From assembly GCA_027623315.1 (NCBI GenBank), contig JAQBYD010000001.1, positions 1-64,000 on the forward strand: 64,000 nucleotides of DNA, read 5' to 3'. The position numbers and the translations under genes were made by a program. Positions 35,609 to 45,384 of the stretch are shown one piece after another. The notes beneath the pieces are model-generated. The model saw only the letters and a list, made by a program, of their open reading frames with translations, was not told the DNA's origin and did not search any database. Numbering within the stretch: the first letter of the stretch is position 1; each line of letters opens with the position of its first letter. The stretch comes from Verrucomicrobiota bacterium (GTDB lineage: Bacteria > Verrucomicrobiota > Kiritimatiellia > CAJWTS01).

Positions 35609-36601
35609 TTAGAGGGTTGCGTTATCAGGCTGCGAGGTCCTGCTTCTAACGGATGCGATCACATCCGTCAGGATCTCGTCGAGGGTATGCCTCGGCTCGA
35701 AGTCGACGGCCTGACGCGCTTTTGTGATGTCGGGCTCGCGGGCGACGATGTCCTCGAAACCGCTGACGTAGGCCTCCTCGAAGGGCACATGCGTAATCTT
35801 GGATGACGACTCGGTCCGGGCCTTCACGCGCGCAGCAAGCTCGTTCATGCTTACCGATTCGCGGGAGCCCAGGTTGAACACCTGGCCGTACGCCGCCGGT
35901 GTCTCGATGAGTTTCGCCACGGCCGAGACCACGTCACGCACGTGGCAAAAGCAACGCGTCTGCTCACCGGATCCGTAGACGGTGATGGGTTCGCCCGCCA
36001 GCGCCTGCCCCACGAATCGCGGAACCACCATTCCGTACTGCCCCGTCTGACGCGGGCCGGCGGTATTGAAGAATCGCCCAACCACGGCGGGAAGCCCGCG
36101 GCTCTCGTGATAGGCCAGCGCGAGAAACTCGTCGATGGCCTTGGAGCAGGCGTAGGACCAGCGGGACTTCGATGTGGGCCCGAGCACGATATCGTCATCT
36201 TCACGGAACGGCATTTTCTCAGATTTGCCGTAAACCTCTGATGTCGATGCAATGAATACGGGGACCTTGTACTCTGCGCACACGGCCAGAACCGTCTCGG
36301 TGCCCAGGATATTGGTCTCGATGACGCGAGCCGGATTCTTGACGATGAGGTCCACCCCCACCGCGGCCGCCAGGTGAAAAACACGATCCGTGTTCGCCGT
36401 CAACGAATCGACCAGTGTGCGATTCAGGACGGTACCTTGGACAAATCCGAACTCCCGGCGCGAGCGCAGGTGCTTGATGTTGTCCAGGGAACCCGTGCTC
36501 AGGTCGTCAACAACGACGACGCGCTGGCCCTGTTCGAGCAGATATTCAGCGAGGTGGGAGCCGATAAACCCGGCCCCGCCGGTTATGAGGTTATTTTGCA
36601 C
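35609..36601 (-). CDS. NAD-dependent nucleotide-sugar epimerase/dehydratase
   Basis: A 330-aa extended short-chain dehydrogenase. The GTG at 36601 reads MQNNLITGGAGFIGSHLAE (Rossmann GxxGxxG at 8-14); the active-site pair is in YACSKAID (YxxxK), with the Ser/Thr in ASTSEVYGKSE. It belongs to the UDP-glucose epimerase / UDP-glucuronate decarboxylase group and supplies an activated sugar to the transferases around it. The longer ATG-initiated reading (36667) adds non-conserved residues and overlaps the divergent gene, so it was rejected. Confidence 0.9.
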   Translation of the reverse strand: MQNNLITGGAGFIGSHLAEYLLEQGQRVVVVDDLSTGSLDNIKHLRSRREFGFVQGTVLNRTLVDSLTANTDRVFHLAAAVGVDLIVKNPARVIETNILGTETVLAVCAEYKVPVFIASTSEVYGKSEKMPFREDDDIVLGPTSKSRWSYACSKAIDEFLALAYHESRGLPAVVGRFFNTAGPRQTGQYGMVVPRFVGQALAGEPITVYGSGEQTRCFCHVRDVVSAVAKLIETPAAYGQVFNLGSRESVSMNELAARVKARTESSSKITHVPFEEAYVSGFEDIVAREPDITKARQAVDFEPRHTLDEILTDVIASVRSRTSQPDNATL

Positions 36602-36654
36602 TTCTTTACCTGAAGCCGTACTATATAGATGGCTACCTTCTGAAGCCACTTTCA

Positions 36655-38529
36655 ATGTCACGTGCATGGGTCATCATTATTGCCGCGATTGCGGTGTGTA
36701 TTTGGGGATTTGGCGGCGAGAACATTCTCTTCGTCGCCCCCGCCTCAATACTCGTGCTCGTTGCTTTCCTCCTGGTGGCGACTCCGTCGGCCATAAGGGC
36801 GTTCTGCTTGCATATGCGCGGGCAGTCATGGTGTCTGCCCGCCGGAGCGATGATGGTTCTGGCCGTGCTGCTGCTGCCCTTCAGCGCGAACCGGTACATT
36901 GCCTTGGTCGAATGCGCCTATGCCCTCGTGCTCGGGGCGGCGTTTGTGATCGCCGCGCTGCTTTCAGCCCGCGACGCGACGCGACTAACCGCCGGAGTCG
37001 TACTGGTCGTCACCGCATGCGCGGTCTACGGATTCGTTCAGCAGGCCGGTCTTGCCGACAGCACGTTCTGGCATAACGGTCACTACGCCTCACGTTTTGT
37101 GAACAGTGCCCATTTCGCAACGTTACTCGCCGCCGCCATATTCCTCGGCGGCGCCCTTGCCGTACAGGACGGGCCGCCGTTGACACGTCTGATCGGGGCC
37201 CTGGGCGTCCCGATAAACGGGGTCGGATTACTGATGACGGGTGCGCGCGCAGCCTGGCTGGCGGCGGCGGTGATGGCATTGGCGGCCGGTATCTTGATCT
37301 GCTTGCAACGCCCGCAGGGCGGCCGCAGACGCTATGTCGGGGTGGTCGCGGTGATTCTCCTGGCACTCGCTGGACTAACCGCGGGGCTCGTGGTTTCGCA
37401 GGGGGGTGTTGGGGAGCGGATCCGGGACCTGACGAGTCTGCGCGCTGCGGGAGTGGGGCAACGCCTGTTACTGTGGCGCGAGGCACAGGCGTTGATTGCT
37501 GACAATCCACTCGGTGTTGGTGCCGGCGGGTTTGGCGAACGGTATCTACAGTACGCCTTGGCGTCTGACCGGTATATCGCCTACCGCGCCCACAATGAAG
37601 TCCTTCAGCTGATCGCCGAATTGGGTTGGATCACGATACCACTGCTGTTGGCGTTTTGCGTGGCATCGATGCGGTCGGTGCTCGTCGCTTTAAGGAGCGG
37701 CCCGTCGGCGTTGACCATAGGGGTTCTTGGGGCGTTGGGTGTCTTCGCTTTGCACAGCTTGGTCGATTTCCCGTTGCGGCTCCGTGCCAACAGCCTGGCC
37801 GCCGCCACGCTGGCGGGGGTGTGGGTTGCACTTCGGGCCGGCCCGGATTCGCCGGGCCTCGGCCGCCGCCCGTCCGTTCTCGTATCGGCCACGATGCGGA
37901 TCGTCGCGGGTGTGCTGATTCTGGGCTGGGTGGCCATCGGCGTGTCGAACCGCTACGCCAAGAGCGGCCTCCGTGAACTCGAGATCATCGAATTTGATCG
38001 CGCGCTCGATCACCTGGAGCGATCCGCGCGCTGGATGCCCATCGATCCCGACGTCGCGTATGCGACGGGCCGCGCGCTCTATGCGAAATCAACATTCGCG
38101 CCTGCAGTCCGAAAGCGACAGTTGCTGGAGGCCGCCGGCGATGCGTTTCACCGCGCTTCGCGGATAGCGCCATACCGCACACAGACCCAGATCCGAATCG
38201 CGTGGGTTCGGAGAGAAATGGGGCAGCCGCGAGAAGCGGAAGTGGCCTTTCGACGTGCGATTGAGCTCGACGCGACGCTCGGGATCTGGCGTTTCTACTA
38301 CGCTGACTTCCTCATGACGCAGAGGCGATACCATGACGCGGCGGCCGCGTACCGAGCGGGCCTTGAGCGCCTCGAGGATAGCGGAGCCTACACGCCCAGA
38401 TCGATCTACCGACGGCTGTACGACGCGTCCAGTGATCTGGATGTCGTGCGCGCGGCATGCCCGGATACACCTCGCGACCGTGCTCAGCTTGAGAAATTCA
38501 TCCAGGAAGTAGCGCCATCCAACCCGTGA
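36655..38529 (+). CDS. O-antigen ligase-like membrane protein with C-terminal TPR region
   Basis: A 624-aa protein. About 1-440 has 11-12 membrane helices with the Wzy_C pattern (LLMTGARAAWLAAAV and the loop LLLWREAQALIADNPLGVGAGGFG). About 445-600 is soluble, with TPR-like repeats (IEFDRALDHLERSARWMPIDPDVAYATGRALY, described not as one motif but as two helices; then QPREAEVAFRRAIELD). This is the second ligase/polymerase in the cluster, so the two may have separate tasks (polymerisation and ligation). It diverges from the epimerase gene. Confidence 0.85.
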   Translation: MSRAWVIIIAAIAVCIWGFGGENILFVAPASILVLVAFLLVATPSAIRAFCLHMRGQSWCLPAGAMMVLAVLLLPFSANRYIALVECAYALVLGAAFVIAALLSARDATRLTAGVVLVVTACAVYGFVQQAGLADSTFWHNGHYASRFVNSAHFATLLAAAIFLGGALAVQDGPPLTRLIGALGVPINGVGLLMTGARAAWLAAAVMALAAGILICLQRPQGGRRRYVGVVAVILLALAGLTAGLVVSQGGVGERIRDLTSLRAAGVGQRLLLWREAQALIADNPLGVGAGGFGERYLQYALASDRYIAYRAHNEVLQLIAELGWITIPLLLAFCVASMRSVLVALRSGPSALTIGVLGALGVFALHSLVDFPLRLRANSLAAATLAGVWVALRAGPDSPGLGRRPSVLVSATMRIVAGVLILGWVAIGVSNRYAKSGLRELEIIEFDRALDHLERSARWMPIDPDVAYATGRALYAKSTFAPAVRKRQLLEAAGDAFHRASRIAPYRTQTQIRIAWVRREMGQPREAEVAFRRAIELDATLGIWRFYYADFLMTQRRYHDAAAAYRAGLERLEDSGAYTPRSIYRRLYDASSDLDVVRAACPDTPRDRAQLEKFIQEVAPSNP

Positions 38530-38542
38530 AGTTCGGGCTCAC

Positions 38543-39400
38543 ATGAATCTCAAGCGCATTATCAAGAGCATCCTCCTGCATGGCCTCGCCTGCGTCGGCT
38601 ACATGCTGCTTCTGCCCCTGTTTCGTCGGAATCCGCGCGCGTTCCGGGTCCTGACGTACCACAGCGTGGGCGACCGGCGGCCGCATGAGACAAACGTTTC
38701 GACGGTTGAGTTTGAGCGGCAGATGGCATTCCTTGCCGCCGCCGCCCGGCCGACGCGAATGCAGGATCTTGCAGAAACACGAGACGGCCTCGTGCCGGTC
38801 ATCGTGACGCTCGACGACGGCTATGCGGACAATCTGGAGGTCGCGGCGCCTATTCTTGAAAAACACGGTATTCCGGCGATTTGCTTTCTGACCGTGGATT
38901 TCATCGGTGGCGACAAGCTCCTGCCTCATGACACATCCTATGCCGCGCAGCAAGCGCGCTTGCTCACGTGGGATGAGGTGGGGCAGCTGTCCCGGCGCGG
39001 CATTTCCATCGGATCTCACGGGAACGCGCATACGCGACTGCGCGCGCTGGATGACGATGCGGTGCGGCACGAGATCGCAGGCAGCAGAGATCGCATCCGC
39101 GCCGAAACCGGCACGGACGTGTCGTACCTGTCGTTCCCGTACGGTCGTATCCTCGATTTCGATGAACGCGCCGTGAGCGCGGCACGCGAGGCGGGGTACC
39201 GCGCGACATTCTCGGCGATGTACGGAGCGAACCGGTGTGGCGAGTTGGACCGGCCGCTTCGACGAATCGGTATCGAGTGCAGTGACTCGAACTTCACGCT
39301 GCGCGCGAAGTTGAACGGTGCGTTGGATCTGCTCGCACTTTTCGAAACACAGCTCGGTCGATCGATCGTGCGCAGCCTCAACGCGCTTGCGGGAGTGTAG
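38543..39400 (+). CDS. Polysaccharide deacetylase (CE4, NodB domain)
   Basis: A 285-aa protein. An N-terminal helix may anchor it to the membrane. NodB motif 1 is VTLDDGYADN (Asp91-Asp92), motif 2 is SHGNAHT (His159/His163, metal ligands), and motif 3 is SFPYGR. It removes N-acetyl groups from a polymer or lipid-linked sugar. It is 13 nt after the ligase gene and 5 nt before the GT4 gene, so the three form an operon. Confidence 0.92.
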   Translation: MNLKRIIKSILLHGLACVGYMLLLPLFRRNPRAFRVLTYHSVGDRRPHETNVSTVEFERQMAFLAAAARPTRMQDLAETRDGLVPVIVTLDDGYADNLEVAAPILEKHGIPAICFLTVDFIGGDKLLPHDTSYAAQQARLLTWDEVGQLSRRGISIGSHGNAHTRLRALDDDAVRHEIAGSRDRIRAETGTDVSYLSFPYGRILDFDERAVSAAREAGYRATFSAMYGANRCGELDRPLRRIGIECSDSNFTLRAKLNGALDLLALFETQLGRSIVRSLNALAGV

Positions 39401-39405
39401 CCGGA

Positions 39406-40500
39406 ATGCGTATCCTGATTTTATCCGTCGATTTCCCGCCGCATCACGATGGCGTTAGCACGGTGAGCTATCACTACGCGCGCCGGCTTGCGGAGCTCGG
39501 GCACGCCGTGCACGTATTGGGGCCCGCCGCGGCGGGAGATGCAGAGTTTGATGCGTCCGTGCCCTTCGGCGTCGCGCGTTTTCGAGGCTATGATCTGGGA
39601 CTTCTGAGATTTTTCCCGTTCGTGCTGCAGGCCTTGCGCGCGATCCGGCACCATCGGCCGGACGTCATCTTTGCCATGAATATCGGGTACGGCGGCGTGC
39701 TCTGCCGATTTCTGAAGGTCCCGTACGTCACGATGGCCTACGCGTATGAGTTTCTGAAGTTCGCCCGGACGCCACTGCATCGCCTCTATCGTTCCATTTA
39801 CGAGCGAAGCCGCATGACGATCGCGATCACGCGCTTTACGGCGGATCAATTGGAAGCGTTTGGCGTTCGTGGTGATTCGATCAAGATCGTGAATCCTGGC
39901 GTGGCCGGGGAACCCATCGAGTCGTCCGGCGTTGCGGCAGATGCCACCCGTCCGTTTCGAATCGGGACCTGTGGCCGGGTCATTCGGCGCAAGGGCCACG
40001 ACACCGTCCTGCGCGCATTGCCCGCGATCATTGAAAAGGTGCCTGACGTTGAGTATGTCATCGCCGGTGACGGGCCACGCCGGGTCGCGTTGCATGCGCT
40101 GGCCGCCGAACTGGGCGTCGAACGTCACGTGACCTTCCTGGGCCGTGTGCCGGACGCGGAGTTGGCAGCGTTCTACGCGTCGCTTGATCTCTTCGTGATG
40201 CCTAGCCGGCACGATGAGGCGACGGGGCATGTCGAAGGGTTCGGCATCGTTTATCTCGAGGCGGCGCTGCAGGGCGTGCCGTCCATCGGATCGCGCACGG
40301 GCGGGGTGCCGGAAGCGATTCTGGACGGAGAAACCGGCCTACTCGTGCCGGCGGAATCGCCGGACGCGCTCGCCGCCGCGGTGATCCTCCTGGCAAGGGA
40401 CTCGGATCGCCGCATCGCGCTGGGCGGAGCGGCCCGGGTCCGCGCTCAGAACGAATTTAATTGGGACCGTCTCGTTGAGCAAGTGGAGGGCTTGTTGTGA
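39406..40500 (+). CDS. Glycosyltransferase family 4
   Basis: A 364-aa GT-B enzyme: DFPPHHDGVSTVSYHYARRLAELGH opens the N-domain, RIGTCGRVIRRKGHDTVLRAL begins the C-domain, and GFGIVYLEAALQGVPSIGSRTGG (EX7E-type) binds the donor. It probably adds a hexose in the cluster's glycan. Its stop codon overlaps the start of the SGNH hydrolase gene (GTGA). Confidence 0.92.
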   Translation: MRILILSVDFPPHHDGVSTVSYHYARRLAELGHAVHVLGPAAAGDAEFDASVPFGVARFRGYDLGLLRFFPFVLQALRAIRHHRPDVIFAMNIGYGGVLCRFLKVPYVTMAYAYEFLKFARTPLHRLYRSIYERSRMTIAITRFTADQLEAFGVRGDSIKIVNPGVAGEPIESSGVAADATRPFRIGTCGRVIRRKGHDTVLRALPAIIEKVPDVEYVIAGDGPRRVALHALAAELGVERHVTFLGRVPDAELAAFYASLDLFVMPSRHDEATGHVEGFGIVYLEAALQGVPSIGSRTGGVPEAILDGETGLLVPAESPDALAAAVILLARDSDRRIALGGAARVRAQNEFNWDRLVEQVEGLL

Positions 40501-41474
40501 CGATGGCAACCAAGCGACGGTTGTGGCGGACCGTGGAGCTTGTCTTGACTGCGCTCTTGCCGCTCGCCGTTGCCGTGGCGTTCCTGGCGTGGTTCATGGA
40601 TCCTTTCGAACTGGAGTCGGGCCGACTCGACCTGTCTGTGAGCTGGGGACCCAAGCCCATCATTGTGCCGCTGGTGCTGTTGATCGCCGGCCGGTTGGCG
40701 GCACGCTTCGCGCGTTCGTCGGTTCCCGGTGAGCCCGCCCCGTCGACCGGATGCCGGATCCTCCTGAAGCTCTCGTTGTCGCTCGCGGTGCTTCTGGTGG
40801 GGACCGTGCTGGCCGAGTGGTCTTTGTGGGCCGTCGGATACGAAGCGGAACTTCCGCCACTCGTGATTCAGGGCGAGAAAGAGAAGCACCGCTATCGTGG
40901 CGACGGAGTGGTCACCGACCTGGAACTCCGCTGGAAGCTCAAGCCCGGCGAGGATGTCTGGGGCATCAAGATCAACGAACACGGATTCCGTGACCATGCG
41001 TTGGTGCCCAAGCCGGAGGGTGTCACGCGAGTCGTCTGCCTCGGGGACTCCTGCACGACCATGGGAGGGCCACCATATTCAGGCGTTCTTCACCACCTGC
41101 TGGTAGAGCGACCGCCGGCCGGGGGGCAATGGGATGCCTATAACATGGGGGTCTTCGGGTATTCCATAGCCCAGGGCCGCAAGATGTTCCAGCGCTACGC
41201 GCGCATCTACGAACCGGACATCGTGACTATTTACTTTGGTTGGAATGACCACTGGTGGAGCGGACTCAACCGACCAGACAGTGTGGACCTAACCCGCGCT
41301 GTCGCGCAGAAGCTCAATGTACCCGTTGTCGATTTAGCGGCGCCCGGTTCCCCCATCTCGCCCGGCATGTTCAAAGAAGACGGTATCCATCTCGGCCAGG
41401 AGGGGAACCATGCAGTTGCCCGCGCCATCCACCGGAAGCTTCTGGACCTCGCCGATCACGCCGGAGCGAAGTGA
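40497..41474 (+). CDS. Membrane-anchored SGNH/GDSL hydrolase
   Basis: A 325-aa protein. Two N-terminal helices (about 12-34 and 52-70) and a third (about 90-112) precede a periplasmic SGNH domain: block I VCLGDSCTTMG (Ser185), block III YFGWNDHW (Asn250), and the Asp295/His298 pair in EDGIHLG. In glycan clusters these are O-acetyl transferases or esterases that decorate or trim sugars. The block III-to-V distance is short (45 residues), so part of the fold may be missing. The GTG at 40497 has a GTGGAGG ahead of it and overlaps the GT4 stop. Confidence 0.82.
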   Translation: MTMATKRRLWRTVELVLTALLPLAVAVAFLAWFMDPFELESGRLDLSVSWGPKPIIVPLVLLIAGRLAARFARSSVPGEPAPSTGCRILLKLSLSLAVLLVGTVLAEWSLWAVGYEAELPPLVIQGEKEKHRYRGDGVVTDLELRWKLKPGEDVWGIKINEHGFRDHALVPKPEGVTRVVCLGDSCTTMGGPPYSGVLHHLLVERPPAGGQWDAYNMGVFGYSIAQGRKMFQRYARIYEPDIVTIYFGWNDHWWSGLNRPDSVDLTRAVAQKLNVPVVDLAAPGSPISPGMFKEDGIHLGQEGNHAVARAIHRKLLDLADHAGAK

Positions 41475-41543
41475 GCGGATCCTCGCGATCGGCAAGCGGC
41501 TCGTCGTCGTCCGTCTTCCGCGGAACACGCAGCGAGGGCTGGC

Positions 41544-42188
41544 TTAGTCCTTTTCGTAGTCCGGGCGCGGCAGGCGCTGATCGCGATCGCGCGGCGGGGA
41601 TACGTGATCGGGGAGGGGTTCGTCGGGAAACTCCCTGGCCCAGTGATCCCGCTCGGCATCGTCAGCGTAGTACTTGAGATAGATATGGTTGTCCTCATCG
41701 CTGCCGCCGCCGATCAAGTCCAGGTGGTACGCCGAGTTGGGGGCGTTGGGCAGCATCTTTGTCTCTTCGTGCAGCGCCTCGTTGAAGAGATGGACGTAGA
41801 GCTCGCGGTCGCTGAGGTGGTTGGTGCGCTCCAGGAAGACGCGTTTCTCGGCGAGCGCGTCGACCGTGCGCTCGAGCACCTCGCCGATTTCGTCATCGGT
41901 CAGCTCGTCGGGCGCAGGGAGTTCGACGCCGACCTGCTCGAGCTCGACGAATAGCGTCGTCCACGGAGCCTTGTCGAAATCAGCCTGTTGCTGCCAAGAC
42001 TCTTCGCCATCCTCGCCGTTGAGGTCGTCATCTTCGAAGGTGGAGACCTCACCGCCGCCCAGCTCGGCGGCGTTCTCCCGCTTTCGACTCATGCGAATCT
42101 CATGATCCGCCTTTTCGAGCTTTTCGGAAATACCGTAAGACTCCTCGGCGTCTTCCTTGCCCTCTTCCTTTTCGAGTTCGTCATCCAT
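41544..42188 (-). CDS. Uncharacterised acidic cytoplasmic protein
   Basis: A 214-aa protein with no signal peptide or membrane helix and unusually many Asp and Glu residues. The region LERTNHLSDRELYVHLFNEALHEE looks conserved and helical, and the C-terminal part (HIYLKYYADDAERDHWAREFPDE) is also structured-looking; the N-terminal 60 residues are charged and low-complexity. No family is recognised. It lies between polysaccharide genes on the opposite strand. Start at MDDELEKE (42188); the next-upstream in-frame codon adds only four residues. Confidence 0.6.
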   Translation of the reverse strand: MDDELEKEEGKEDAEESYGISEKLEKADHEIRMSRKRENAAELGGGEVSTFEDDDLNGEDGEESWQQQADFDKAPWTTLFVELEQVGVELPAPDELTDDEIGEVLERTVDALAEKRVFLERTNHLSDRELYVHLFNEALHEETKMLPNAPNSAYHLDLIGGGSDEDNHIYLKYYADDAERDHWAREFPDEPLPDHVSPPRDRDQRLPRPDYEKD

Positions 42189-42359
42189 CACGGCGCACAC
42201 GATACGCGCCCGCGATGGAGTTGCAACTCCGAAGTAGACGCGAAGGACGACGTCGGCCTAGTGTTGTGTCCTCGAAATAGCCTCACACGATGGAGCCTCG
42301 GCTCGGAGGAACCTCGCCCGCCATTGTGTGGATTCTCACGGTTTTGGAGTACGGATACG

Positions 42360-43801
42360 ATGGATGCAAATGCGGAAACATGGCGGACCGGCATGAAGAA
42401 GGCGGCGTGGCTGTCTCCGGGAGTCCTGTGGGTTCTGTCCCTGGCGTATGCGCTGGTCGAGGTCTTCAACTTTGCCGCCGGGCAACGCGGAGCCCTGAGG
42501 CCGTCCGTCCTGGCCGCCACGCTGGCGACTGCGGGTGCGGTGACCGTTTACCCGAGGGTTCCGTGCAGGCGCGTCATCGTGGGTCTCTGCTTGCTCCTGT
42601 CTCTGGCAAGCGCCGGCGACATGCTGTTGCATGCGCCAGGCAGTTCTCTCGTGGGCATCTCGGAGCGCTTCTTGGATGATTTCGAGATCAATTACTATGC
42701 GGGCCAGTCCCTGTATGCCCGGGGAGTGGGTCCTTACGGCATCGAGGCGGAGTACGGTCTCCGTAACACGTCCAACAGCTTTCCCTTCCCGACGTATTTC
42801 CTTTACTGGCTTTGCTCAGGGTTCGGTCGATGCGATAAAGCGACGACGGGCTTTCTGTTCACGCTTCTGAACGTCCTGGCATGCGCCGTTCTCTGTGCCC
42901 TCAGCGTGGCCCTGGCCAGGAGAGAGAGGCTGAAGTCGTACGGGAATGCCGAGCCGGCACTCTTTCTATTGTTCCTGGTCTTCTTCAACTCCGGGGCCAT
43001 CGGTGCGCTTCTCAGCGGCCAGACCGGCACGCTCGCCAGCGCGATGCTGCTTCTCGGGGTATATTCCTCGTACCGGCCACCGTTCGTTCTTTCGCCTCAT
43101 TCGCCGTCTTGCTTTTCGCGGCGACCTGTATGTCATTGGCCGTACTGATCAAACCCAATTTCGCCACGGCACTTATGCTCTTTCTTACGCACCGCGCTGC
43201 ACCGCCTGTGCAAGGAACGCCGATCGGGCGGTGTCTGGTCGGGATGCGTCCCCTGGGCCTGACGGCTGCCGTTTGCGCCCTGTGGATCGCCGCCACGATC
43301 GTCGCCCCGGGCGGCGTTACAGAGGAAACCTACCGAACGTTCTTCGATGACGTTCAGCCCGTACTCGCCGCGAAGACATCTGCGCCCAACAATATCTCCG
43401 CCGTCGGCCTCATCGTGCAAACGTTTCCGCGACTTTCACCGGCCCTGGTTTCCCTGACCCTTCTGCTCACTTGTGGTGCGGTCGGCACGTTGATGCGCTG
43501 GTCCTGGCCGTGTTGGTTCACGGCGTGCCTGTTGGTCTCCCCCATTACCTGGACCAGCTACACCGGCTTGCTTCTCCCCGTCCAGGTATTGGTGTTGGCG
43601 CGTGTCGTGCACCTGCGCGATGCTCCACTGCGCGTGTTCCTCGCGGTTGCGTGCGTTGGCGCCCTGTGGATTGCGCAGAGCGTTGTCGGCTGCGCCGTGT
43701 TGCTCACCTATCTCGTGCTCTGTATCGCGACGCGGGAGGAGGAGTGCCAGCCGGCCGAAGACAAGGACGCCCGCGAGGCTTGCGCCGAGATCGATGAGTG
43801 A
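42360..43801 (+). pseudogene. GT87-like membrane glycosyltransferase, frameshifted
   Basis: Two adjacent reading frames together encode one DUF2029/GT87-type polytopic protein. The first (from 42360, MDANAETWRTGM, possibly from ATG 42393) runs to about 43080, giving the motif FEINYYAGQSLYARGVGPYG and several helices; the second continues in the frame one base back and supplies the rest of the helices to 43801 (CMSLAVLIKPNFATALMLFL through to the C-terminus). The junction near 43070-43100 fits a one-base deletion. No slippery heptamer or stem is apparent, so it is either a pseudogene or a sequencing error. The last 366 nt overlap antisense with the VanZ-like gene. Confidence 0.7.
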
Positions 43802-44086
43802 GAAGGTGCGGTTCGGCATGATGACTTGGGTCAGTTCTTCGACGATGATGATCGCGGATAGCAGCAGGCTTCCCTTCATCAGGCGCAGACGGCCAAGCTC
43901 GACTCGGGCACCGCGCATCGCGAGGTTGAGCAGAAGGGCCATCACCCCCATCAGGATAAAGTGACCGGCACGGTCATCACCGGGGAGCGCGTAGCACAGC
44001 GAGAGCAACGGTGCCCCCATGCCCATGTTGGCGAGAAAGATGACGACGATGAGAAACAGCGCGAAACTGAAGGTGATCCATTTCAT
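43436..44086 (-). CDS. VanZ-like membrane protein, C-terminal tail antisense to neighbour
   Basis: A 216-aa reading frame. Residues 1-about 120 (MKWITFSFALFLIVV onward) have four membrane helices and VanZ-like features (the acidic EELTQVIMPNRTFSLIDLGASLAG). The rest (RDTEHEIGEQHGAADNALRN...) is hydrophilic, low-complexity and antisense to the GT87-like gene, so the true protein may end earlier, with the stop lost. The ATG overlaps the TGA of the other VanZ-like gene (ATGA), so it is the last gene of the exosortase operon. VanZ-like proteins recur near exosortase genes; their job there is unknown. Confidence 0.7.
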   Translation of the reverse strand: MKWITFSFALFLIVVIFLANMGMGAPLLSLCYALPGDDRAGHFILMGVMALLLNLAMRGARVELGRLRLMKGSLLLSAIIIVEELTQVIMPNRTFSLIDLGASLAGVLVFGRLALLLPRRDTEHEIGEQHGAADNALRNPQGANARNREEHAQWSIAQVHDTRQHQYLDGEKQAGVAGPGNGGDQQARREPTRPGPAHQRADRTTSEQKGQGNQGR

Positions 44087-45342
44087 GATTTCAACTGCAG
44101 CCACAGATCGATCCCGATCGCTACCATGGCCAGCGGCATCAGCAGCATGTAGAAGGCGAGCTCCGGGAGGGCCGTGATCACGTAGCGGCTGACCTTGCTC
44201 CGATACGATGGCGAGGGATCGGCATGCGCTTTGAGCGTGTTAAGCTGCGACGGATACGGTGCGTAGTGTGACCGCTGCATCGTATTGGAGAAGTAGATCG
44301 ACATGATCTGGTATTCCTTGTAGCAGGACGTCGCGTGCTTGCGGACGCGCGCGGGGTTGAGGTCATCGCGCATCGGTTCGTCCCAGCGGTTGGTCCACAG
44401 AATTCCGAGATGATGGGTCATGCTCCAGAGATGGACGCGCGCCTCATGGATGAAGGGTTCGACATGGGCCGGATACGCTTCGAGGCACGCGTCGTAGAGA
44501 CGCGGATTGCGGAATTCGTCGAGCGCTCGGGCGGCTTCGCCGGCCCGTTCGGAATCGATTTTGTGAAGCGCTTCGGGTGACAGGCGGGATTTGAAAGCGC
44601 CTATCGCAGGGTCACGGTAAAGATGCCCGTACTCGCTCATCGTGCTCGGGTTGCGGTAGAGAGAATGGAGCGCGGGAATTCGCGTCGTGTACCGGTCCGC
44701 GCGTTCGGGCGTGTTGGCGAGGCACAGGATCGCGAGGACGATGAAGACCAGCGCCAGGCGGCAACCGGCCTGGATGGATCGCGCGGCGGGCCGCCGGTCG
44801 ATACCATCCGGACGAATGCCAAGCAGAACCGCGGCCTGCATCAGCGCCACGGCCGAGATGTTGAAGCCGATATCGCGCCAATCCCACAGCCGCCCGGGCG
44901 TCACCCACTGGATGATTTCATCAATCGTGCCCAGCAGCCCACCAATCAGGATTACGCAGGGATAGATCAGCACGTCGGGGATTCGGAAGCGCAGCGCGCG
45001 GAAGAGGAAGAGCCCCAGCAACCCGTACTCGAGGTAGTGCAGCGCTTCCACCGGTCGGTCGCGGCGTTGCCAGGCGTTGTAGAGCAGAATGGCTGCGATT
45101 AGCAGAAGCCACGCGACGCCCCGCGATGACGCCTGGCGCGGTGAGCGGTAAACGATTCGAATCAGAACCACGAACAGGGCCACGACGCCCGCCATGACGA
45201 TCCAGAGGAACGCCTCCGGCCCGCCGAGGTGCTCAAGCGCGAATCGGCGAATCTCGATCGCGAAGGGCACGGTCAGGTAGATCACAGCGGTCCACGCCAT
45301 AACCACGGCCCACGCCTGCCATTCTTTGCAGCTGATCGACAT
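44083..45342 (-). CDS. VanZ-like multi-helix membrane protein
   Basis: A 419-aa protein with about eight membrane helices. The central part has the VanZ signature (GTIDEIIQWVTPGRLWDWRDIGFN: an acidic-Gln pair followed by R-x-W-D-x-x-D and Asn). A periplasmic loop of about 130 residues separates this from two C-terminal helices. It lies 42 nt after the MSEP-CTERM-type gene and overlaps the next VanZ-like gene by ATGA. Likely an accessory of the exosortase/polysaccharide pathway; the precise activity is not known. Confidence 0.85.
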   Translation of the reverse strand: MSISCKEWQAWAVVMAWTAVIYLTVPFAIEIRRFALEHLGGPEAFLWIVMAGVVALFVVLIRIVYRSPRQASSRGVAWLLLIAAILLYNAWQRRDRPVEALHYLEYGLLGLFLFRALRFRIPDVLIYPCVILIGGLLGTIDEIIQWVTPGRLWDWRDIGFNISAVALMQAAVLLGIRPDGIDRRPAARSIQAGCRLALVFIVLAILCLANTPERADRYTTRIPALHSLYRNPSTMSEYGHLYRDPAIGAFKSRLSPEALHKIDSERAGEAARALDEFRNPRLYDACLEAYPAHVEPFIHEARVHLWSMTHHLGILWTNRWDEPMRDDLNPARVRKHATSCYKEYQIMSIYFSNTMQRSHYAPYPSQLNTLKAHADPSPSYRSKVSRYVITALPELAFYMLLMPLAMVAIGIDLWLQLKS

Positions 45343-45384
45343 ACGCCCGAGTCTACGTGAGGGGTTCCTGGTTTCCGATCTGTT

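Noticed and set aside
43050-43110. Programmed -1 frameshift in the GT87-like gene
   Set aside because: No X-XXY-YYZ slippery heptamer or downstream stem could be found; decay or base-call error is simpler.
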